Positions 1 through 5,499 of a stretch of 6,577 bases of DNA are shown here, piece after piece. The translations under genes and the position numbers were made by a program. Under the pieces are notes generated by a model. That model saw only the letters and a program-made list of their open reading frames with translations, was not told the DNA's origin and searched no databases. Each line of letters opens with the position of its first letter. Position 1 is the stretch's first letter. This stretch comes from an uncultured Clostridium sp. (lineage in GTDB: Bacteria > Bacillota > Clostridia > Lachnospirales > Lachnospiraceae), in NCBI GenBank assembly GCA_958349075.1, contig CATWBR010000255.1:1-6577 (forward strand), written 5' to 3'.

Positions 1-22
1 GTTTTTATATTATGAAATTTAT

Positions 23-27
23 AGGAG
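23..27 (+). promoter_or_regulatory. Ribosome binding site deciding the helicase start
   Basis: AGGAG lies 5 bases before the ATG at 33. The earlier in-frame ATG at 12 has only AT-rich sequence before it within this window, so 33 is the better start. Confidence 0.7.
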
Positions 28-32
28 AGAAT

Positions 33-1382
33 ATGCAATTTAAAGAACTGAACATCATGCCTTCAATCATAAAGGCATTAGAAAATGAAAACTACGAAAT
101 CCCCACCCCAATCCAGGAAGAGGCTATTCCGGTTGTGTTAAGCGGTAAGGACCTGCTCGGCTGCGCGCAGACGGGCACTGGAAAAACGGCGGCGTTTGCC
201 ATTCCAACGCTTCAAATTCTCAGCGGGGAAAAAATACCGCGCTGGGAGAAGCAGAATATCCGTGCCCTGGTTGTCACGCCGACCAGAGAACTTGCCATAC
301 AGATTTATGAGAGCTTCAATACTTACGGCCGGTTCCTGGATTTGAAAACCTGCGTGGTGTTTGGCGGAGTATCTCAAAAACCGCAGGAGACGAGTTTGAG
401 ACAGGGAGTTGATATCCTGGTGGCGACGCCGGGAAGATTATTAGATCTGATGGATCAGAAGATCGTGAATATAGAGCACATCAAAATCCTTGTGCTGGAT
501 GAGGCCGACCGAATGCTGGACATGGGATTCATTCATGATATCAAGAAAATCATAGCCAAAACACCGGTGAACAAGCAGACGCTGTTTTTCTCGGCTACAA
601 TGCCGCCGGACATTGCGAAGCTGGCGGGAAAGATTCTGAAATCTCCGGTGAAGATAGAGGTGACTCCGGCGTCAACGACCGTGGATTTGATTGAGCAGTA
701 TCTGTATTATGTCGATAAGGGCAATAAAAAAGATTTACTTTTGCATATACTAAAGAATGAAAAGATCGATTCGACTCTGGTGTTTACACGAACCAAACAC
801 GGAGCCGACCGCATTGTAAAGCAACTGTCGAGAAGCAAGGTGGTGGCCCAGGCAATCCACGGCGATAAATCACAGGGAGCGCGGCAGAAGGCATTAAATG
901 ATTTTAAAAATAAAAGGTTACAGGTACTCATTGCAACCGACATTGCGGCGAGGGGCATCGATATTGATGAACTGTCGCATGTGATCAATTACGACCTCCC
1001 GGATGTGCCGGAGACCTATGTACACCGCATCGGACGTACCGGCAGGGCAGGCCTTGGAGGCGTTGCAATTTCTTTCTGCGACTTTGATGAAAAGGAACAG
1101 CTTGCCGATATCGAAAAGCTGATCGGGAAGAAGTTAACGGAAATAAAAGAGCATCCGTATCCGCTGGTAAACAATTTCCCGGCGGTAAAGGCGGTACAGC
1201 CAAAAAGAGGAGCCAGGGGAGCGGCCCCAAAACCGTCCAAACCAGCTCCGGCATCTGGAAGCCAGACGGCAAAGAAAAAGCAGCGGACGGCGGAGGACAG
1301 GCTGCAGGACAGACTGAAAAACAGGCAGCAAAAGAGCAGAAAGCCAAATGAAAAAAGGAACCAGAACCAACTTCAAAAATAA
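33..1382 (+). CDS. rhlE: RhlE-type DEAD-box ATP-dependent RNA helicase
   Basis: A 449-residue cytoplasmic superfamily 2 helicase that unwinds short RNA duplexes using ATP; relatives act in ribosome assembly and RNA decay. Motifs in order: Q motif (F3, PTPIQ 24-28), Walker A AQTGTGKT 45-52, Ia PTRELA 83-88, GG 111-112, Ib TPGR 132-135, DEAD 156-159, SAT 187-189, IV VFTRT 250-254, V ATDIAARGID 301-310, VI HRIGRTGR 331-338. All catalytic motifs are intact. The strings VVFGGVS, GFIHDI, TRTKHGA and HGDKSQGAR match E. coli RhlE more closely than CshA or DeaD as I recall them. Residues about 385-449 form a Lys/Arg/Gln-rich, disordered-looking tail, usual for RNA binding in this family. An in-frame ATG lies at 12, but the ATG at 33 has AGGAG at 23-27 with 5-base spacing, so I chose 33. 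The stop is 17 bases before the ABC-F gene, suggesting co-transcription. The promoter lies outside the window. The family is certain; the rhlE name is by similarity. Confidence 0.95.
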   Translation: MQFKELNIMPSIIKALENENYEIPTPIQEEAIPVVLSGKDLLGCAQTGTGKTAAFAIPTLQILSGEKIPRWEKQNIRALVVTPTRELAIQIYESFNTYGRFLDLKTCVVFGGVSQKPQETSLRQGVDILVATPGRLLDLMDQKIVNIEHIKILVLDEADRMLDMGFIHDIKKIIAKTPVNKQTLFFSATMPPDIAKLAGKILKSPVKIEVTPASTTVDLIEQYLYYVDKGNKKDLLLHILKNEKIDSTLVFTRTKHGADRIVKQLSRSKVVAQAIHGDKSQGARQKALNDFKNKRLQVLIATDIAARGIDIDELSHVINYDLPDVPETYVHRIGRTGRAGLGGVAISFCDFDEKEQLADIEKLIGKKLTEIKEHPYPLVNNFPAVKAVQPKRGARGAAPKPSKPAPASGSQTAKKKQRTAEDRLQDRLKNRQQKSRKPNEKRNQNQLQK

Positions 1383-1388
1383 CACCAC

Positions 1389-1394
1389 AGGAGG
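1389..1394 (+). promoter_or_regulatory. Ribosome binding site of the ABC-F gene
   Basis: A perfect AGGAGG ends 5 bases before the ATG at 1400. It sits inside the 17-base gap after the helicase stop, which leaves no room for a separate promoter there and supports a two-gene transcript. Confidence 0.85.
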
Positions 1395-1399
1395 CAGCC

Positions 1400-3154
1400 A
1401 TGATCAAGGTCCGGGATTTGTCCTACTCATATCCGCAAAAGGATTTATATAATAAGGTATCATTTACAATAGAAGATGACGTGCATTGCGCCTTAATCGG
1501 CGCCAACGGCACGGGAAAAAGCACGCTGCTCGATTTGGTGATGCACCAGGACGAGTATCTCTACGACGGGAAAATCGAAGTAGATAACACGGACCGGATC
1601 GGATATGTCAGTCAGTTTTCACAGTTGGATCCCAAAGAAGATGTGACGGTATTTCAGTATATCAGCGAAGAGTTTGTAAAGCATGAGCAGAGAATCGCTG
1701 ATTTTTGCAGGGCAATGGAGACGGCGGAAGATCTGGACCGGATTTTTGAGGAGTATCAGAAAGAACTGGATGAATGGAATGCGATCGATGGAGATTTCTA
1801 CGAAAGCAATATTAAAAAGCAGTTAAAACTCGCTGATTTGCAGAAGCTGGAAGAACAGAAAATAAACAGCCTGAGCGGTGGAGAATTTAAGCTGGTCCAG
1901 GTAATCAGGGAGATGATGCTGAGCCCAAAGTTTCTGATTATGGACGAGCCGGATGTATTTCTCGATTTCCGGCATCTGAATTCCCTGAGAAATCTGATTA
2001 ATGCCCACAAGGGAACGCTCCTTGTTATCACACACAACCGATATTTGCTGAATCATTGTTTCAATAAGATACTCCATATGGAAAATATGGATCTCCAGGA
2101 ATTTGACGGAACTTATACGGAATACAACTACGAACTTCTCACCACGAAAATTGCTCTAGAAGAGGCCGCAGCAGCCGATCAGGCGGAGATTGACCGCCAG
2201 AGTAAAATCCTTGCCAAATCCAGGGCCAAGGCATCGGAGTTTGACAATGCATCCCTTGGAAGAGCCGTACATGCAAGGCAGACCCTGGTGGACCGCTTAA
2301 AGGAGAGAAAGACGAAAGCTCCTTTTGTGGAGATCAAACAGCCGGACATTCATTTTGAGACGCAAGGCGAAGTGACGGACGAATATATTCTGGAAGTAAC
2401 GGACTACAGTGTTTCGTTCGACGAACAGCTTCTGGAACATGTGGATTTTCAAATGAAGCCAGGGGAGCATGCGGCGATTGTTGGCGGTAATGGAACCGGT
2501 AAAACAACACTCCTCTGTGAAATCTTTGAAAACAGGAAAGAATCCATAAGGATAAGCGAAGAGGCGCAAACCGCTATGTTCTCACAGGTTACGGGCCGTG
2601 GGTATGACGATTTAAAAACGCTTCTTGAGATTATGGCCGAAAAAGGGTTCGAAACCCAAAAGGACGCCGGAGATTATCTGAAAAAATTTGGTTTTGAAGG
2701 TGATACTCTGCATCAGAAAGTCAGCGAGTTATCGGGAGGCGAAAAGGACCTGTTTCAGTTGGCTGTGCTCTCATTAGGGAAGGCCAACCTTCTGCTGATG
2801 GACGAGCCGACGGGACATCTTGATATCTATGCCCAGATTGCATTAGAGCAGGCAATTACCGAATATAAAGGCTCGGTTCTCATGATCTCCCATGATTATT
2901 ATACGGTCGCAAACTGTGTGGATTACGTGTTCCTTGTGGAAAACAACACCCTGCGCAGGATGAGCAGCCGCAGATTCAGGCAGATGGTTTATGCCAATTA
3001 CTTTGACAAAGATTACCTGTTGCTGGAGCAAAAGAAGAAAGAGCTGGAAACCAGGATCCAGCAGCAGCTTCTGGCAAATGAATTCGAAAAAGCCAGGGAA
3101 TTGATGGAGCCATTGGAAGAATGTATCAAAAAGATGAAACCGTTAATGGCGTAA
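1400..3154 (+). CDS. ABC-F family ATP-binding protein (tandem ABC domains, no membrane segments)
   Basis: A 584-residue soluble protein with two ATP-binding cassettes on one chain and no transmembrane segment, the ABC-F arrangement. Such proteins act on the ribosome (translation factors such as EttA, or ribosome-protection resistance proteins). Domain 1: Walker A GANGTGKS 34-41, signature LSGGE 158-162, Walker B FLIMDE 178-183, switch His212. Linker about 243-328, charged and helical, as expected for the tRNA-interacting segment. Domain 2: Walker A GGNGTGKT 362-369, signature LSGGE 444-448, Walker B LLLMDE 464-469, followed by TGHLD 471-475, and His498. A C-terminal Lys/Glu-rich coiled-coil-like helix spans about 536-580. 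Both catalytic glutamates (183, 469) are present. Domain 1 reads DEPDVFLD at 182-189 where ABC-F proteins usually have DEPTNHLD, so the cassettes are asymmetric. It follows the helicase closely, suggesting a shared role in RNA or ribosome function. I cannot tell resistance from housekeeping; no substrate is implied by the sequence. Confidence 0.9.
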   Translation: MIKVRDLSYSYPQKDLYNKVSFTIEDDVHCALIGANGTGKSTLLDLVMHQDEYLYDGKIEVDNTDRIGYVSQFSQLDPKEDVTVFQYISEEFVKHEQRIADFCRAMETAEDLDRIFEEYQKELDEWNAIDGDFYESNIKKQLKLADLQKLEEQKINSLSGGEFKLVQVIREMMLSPKFLIMDEPDVFLDFRHLNSLRNLINAHKGTLLVITHNRYLLNHCFNKILHMENMDLQEFDGTYTEYNYELLTTKIALEEAAAADQAEIDRQSKILAKSRAKASEFDNASLGRAVHARQTLVDRLKERKTKAPFVEIKQPDIHFETQGEVTDEYILEVTDYSVSFDEQLLEHVDFQMKPGEHAAIVGGNGTGKTTLLCEIFENRKESIRISEEAQTAMFSQVTGRGYDDLKTLLEIMAEKGFETQKDAGDYLKKFGFEGDTLHQKVSELSGGEKDLFQLAVLSLGKANLLLMDEPTGHLDIYAQIALEQAITEYKGSVLMISHDYYTVANCVDYVFLVENNTLRRMSSRRFRQMVYANYFDKDYLLLEQKKKELETRIQQQLLANEFEKARELMEPLEECIKKMKPLMA

Positions 3155-3185
3155 TATCAAAACATCGTGGGGAACACATCCTGAG

Positions 3186-3215
3186 TGAACAGTAACGGGA
3201 ACGGTTCCGTATAAT
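3186..3215 (+). promoter_or_regulatory. Candidate sigma-A promoter ahead of the DUF255 gene
   Basis: A consensus TATAAT at 3210-3215 is preceded, after 18 bases, by TGAACA at 3186-3191 (4 of 6 matches to TTGACA). Transcription would begin near 3222. The spacer contains a small palindrome (3198-3208). The -35 is imperfect and there is no experimental support, so this is a motif-based prediction. Confidence 0.5.
3198..3208 (+). repeat. Small palindrome GGAAC-G-GTTCC in the promoter spacer
   Basis: GGAAC and GTTCC are exact inverted copies around one central G, lying between the candidate -35 and -10 elements. That placement fits a repressor operator, but no regulator is encoded nearby. It resembles but does not match the Bacillus LexA box, which has four bases between GAAC and GTTC. 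Confidence 0.4.
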
Positions 3216-3262
3216 TTAATACGAAAGGGAGAACCTAACAAAGAAAACAACTCCCATTATCC

Positions 3263-3302
3263 AAAGAGGATATATTTGCACCCACAAATATATCCTCTTT
3301 TT
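3263..3302 (+). terminator. Strong intrinsic terminator (16-bp perfect stem plus T-run)
   Basis: AAAGAGGATATATTTG (3263-3278) pairs perfectly with 3285-3300 around the 6-base loop CACCCA, and five Ts occupy 3298-3302. It lies 109 bases after the ABC-F stop, so it can end the helicase/ABC-F transcript. It is only 25 bases before the TTG start of the next gene, which leaves no room for a promoter after it, so it may also attenuate transcription into that gene. The opposite strand has only three Ts after the stem, so it should act mainly on the plus strand. Confidence 0.85.
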
Positions 3303-3314
3303 CAAAGAAAAGAA

Positions 3315-3320
3315 AGGAGG
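3315..3320 (+). promoter_or_regulatory. Ribosome binding site deciding the TTG start of the DUF255 gene
   Basis: AGGAGG, inside AAAGGAGGTGG, ends 7 bases before the TTG at 3328 and 16 bases before the in-frame ATG at 3337. The TTG has the ideal spacing. The ATG at 3365, which lies in another frame, has no comparable site. Confidence 0.8.
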
Positions 3321-3327
3321 TGGTTCC

Positions 3328-5455
3328 TTGGACAATATGAACAATACACCCAATAGATTGATTTATGAAAAATCCCCGTATCTTCTCCAGCACGCATATA
3401 ATCCGGTGCAGTGGTATCCTTGGGGAGACGAAGCGTTTGAAAAAGCAAAGAATGAAAACAAGCCTGTTTTCCTATCTATTGGGTATAGCTGACGCGTCTG
3501 ACAAAAGTACTTGTCATTGGTGCCATGTGATGGAAAGGGAATCATTTGAAAACTGCGAGGTCGCGGAGCTGTTAAACCGGGATTATGTCTGTGTTAAAGT
3601 AGACCGGGAGGAGAGACCGGATGTGGATTCGGTCTACATGTCGGTCTGCCAGGCCATGAACGGTCAGGGCGGCTGGCCGCTGACCGTCATTATGACTCCG
3701 GAATGCAGGCCGTTTTTCTCGGGAACGTATTTTCCGCCCAAGGCCCGGTATGGCCGAATGGGGCTGGAAGAGTTGCTGACTGCGGTAGCCGGGCGGTGGA
3801 AGGAAAACAGAGAGGAACTCTTAGGCAGCGCGGAACGGATAGAAGCTTATTTAAAAGAGCAGGAGCAAATAACAAGGGCGGGCGAGCCGGGACTGGATGT
3901 GGTCCATCGGGCCTTCGGGCAGTTTGCACGCAGCTTTGATACAAAGAACGGCGGATTCGGCGGCGCGCCGAAGTTTCCGACGCCCCATAATCTGATGTTC
4001 CTGATGGAATACAGCGTGAGGGAGAAGAGCCGGGAGGCTCTGGCCATGGCAGAAACGACGCTGGTGCAGATGTACCGGGGCGGAATTTTTGACCATATCG
4101 GCGGCGGATTTTCCAGATATTCCACCGACGAAAGATGGCTGGTTCCGCATTTTGAAAAAATGCTCTATGACAACGCACTGCTTGTTATGGCCTACACGGG
4201 GGCCTACGGCAGGACCGGACGGAAGATGTACGGATGTGTGGTGAAAAAGATACTCGGATATGTGGGGCGGGAACTGACGGATGAACAGGGCGGATTCTAC
4301 TGTGGGCAGGACGCGGACAGCGACGGGGTAGAAGGAAAATATTACGTATTTACCCGGGAAGAAATAAGGAAGGTGTTGGGGAAAAAGGCGGGGAAGGAAT
4401 TTTGCACCCGCTATGGAATCACCGGCAATGGGAATTTTGAAGGAAAGAGCATCCCCAATCTGCTGGAAAATGAAAAATATGAACCGATCTGCGAATCGCA
4501 GTGCGGATGGCCGGACGGCGACGGCAGCGGTTACGGTAAAGGTAACGGGCAAGACGGGGACGGCGAAAAATTGTATGAATACCGTCTCGGCCGGACGCAG
4601 ATTCACAAGGATGATAAAATACTCGTTTCCTGGAACGGATGGATGATCTGTGCCTGTGCGAAAGCCGGGGCCGTTCTTGGTGAAAGGCAGTATGTGGATA
4701 TGGCTGTCCGGGCGGAAACATTTATCCGGAAGCACCTTGTAAGAGACGGGCGCCTGCTGGTGCGGTACCGGGATGGGGATGCCGCCGGGGAAGGAAAGCT
4801 GGATGACTATGCCTGCTATGTCCTTGCGCTGCTGGAACTTTACAGGGTAACGTTCCGGGCGGAATACCTGAGCCGTGCGGCGGCCTGGGCAAATACGATG
4901 CTGGACCAGTTTTTTGATCGGGAAAACGGAGGTTGCTATCTGTATGCAAAAGACGGAGAGCAGCTTATTGTGAGGACAAAAGAGACCTATGACGGCGCGC
5001 TGCCGTCGGGAAATTCCGCGGCAGCCAGGGTGCTGCAACAGCTTTCACAAATTACCAGTGAGATAAAATGGCAGGAGGCGCTGGAAAAACAGCTTCAATT
5101 TCTGGCGGGGGCCATGGAAGAATATCCTTCGGGAAACAGCTTTGCACTGTTAACCATGATGGATGTACTCTATCCGGCCAGAGAATTGGTGTGCACACTT
5201 TCCGGCAGCTTCGATGCTGAAAGAAAAGAAAACCTGTTTGCACGGCTCGGTTGTCTGGCCGAAACGGTACCGGGACTGTCTGTCGTGGTAAAAACAGAGG
5301 AAAATGAGCGGGAGCTTGGAAGGCTGGCGCCCTATACCGGCGATTATCCGGTGCCTGAGGAGGGCGCGCAGTTTTATCTTTGCGCCGGCAGTCAATGTAT
5401 GCCTCCGGTTCCGGAGCTTTCCGAACTCCTTCCGAAACTGGAGGATGGAAGATAA
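3328..5455 (+). pseudogene. yyaL: Thioredoxin-domain DUF255 protein (YyaL/SPATA20 family), reading frame broken by 19 extra bases
   Basis: The family combines an N-terminal thioredoxin-like domain with a C-terminal (alpha/alpha)6-barrel-like region; its biochemical role is not established. From the TTG at 3328 the frame encodes a typical family N terminus ([20 protein letters not shown] at residues 8-27, then VFLSIGYS at 47-54) and stops at TGA 3490. The remainder, TCHWCHVM onward, continues from 3509 in the +1 frame to TAA 5453. Omitting 3490-3508 gives about 702 residues, close to B. subtilis YyaL (about 690), with CxxC at Cys56-Cys59. Downstream family blocks are all intact: GGWPLTVIMTP, FSGTYFPP, GGFGGAPKFPTPHN, HFEKMLYDNALL, GQDADSDG, DDKILVSWNG and LPSGNSAAA. 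An ATG at 3365 opens the second frame, but its first 48 residues (to 3508) are out-of-frame translation of the conserved N terminus, so that start is probably false. A Gly/Asp-rich insert lies at about 390-406. Either this is a recent pseudogene or it needs recoding, or the bases are an assembly error. Confidence 0.85.
3490..3508 (+). other. 19-base extra segment that breaks the DUF255 frame
   Basis: The segment TGACGCGTCTGACAAAAGT separates the codons for Gly-Tyr-Ser (3481-3489) from those for Thr-Cys-His-Trp-Cys (3509-3523), which are adjacent in this family. Nineteen is not a multiple of three, and the segment opens with an in-frame TGA. Because Ser is AGC on the left and AGT on the right, the boundary could equally be drawn at 3487-3505. 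Its last ten bases form a near-inverted copy of the following ACTTGTCA. Confidence 0.8.
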
Positions 5456-5478
5456 GCCATATGTACGCCGTCCCGTTT

Positions 5479-5499
5479 AAAAGAGTCTGCGTCAGCTCT
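5479..5499 (-). terminator. Possible weak terminator for the acylase gene
   Basis: On the minus strand AGAGCTG (5499-5493) can pair with CAG-A-CTCT (5489-5482) across the 3-base loop ACG with one bulged A, followed by TTT. The hairpin overlaps the stop codon at 5492-5494. The stem is short and the T-run is only four bases, so this is tentative. I see no strong terminator for the plus-strand gene in the 36-base convergent gap. Confidence 0.3.

Noticed and set aside
985..1407. Minus-strand open frames opposite the helicase tail
   Set aside because: Their hydrophobic, Pro/Leu/Ser-rich translations are what the complement of Lys/Ala/Pro codons gives; no ribosome binding site or family match is seen.
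3198..3208. LexA/DinR SOS box
   Set aside because: The half-sites GAAC and GTTC have one base between them, whereas the Bacillus-type SOS box needs four.
3490..3492. TGA as a selenocysteine codon before the CxxC motif
   Set aside because: Reading through TGA keeps the wrong frame: another TGA follows at 3499 and the Cys-His-Trp-Cys motif lies in the +1 frame, so selenocysteine insertion would not repair the protein.
3490..3508. Footprint of an insertion sequence or conjugative element
   Set aside because: No clear target-site duplication beyond the two-base AG, and no transposase or element remnant nearby.
3851..5038. Long 395-codon open frame on the minus strand, opposite the DUF255 gene
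   Set aside because: It is antisense to a strongly conserved coding frame and its translation shows no recognisable family. Low stop frequency opposite a GC-rich gene explains it.
5489..5497. Nine-base match AGCTGACGC between the insertion junction (3487-3495) and the minus strand near the acylase stop
   Set aside because: A nine-base match within 6.6 kb on two strands is expected by chance when many words are compared; the flanking bases differ.
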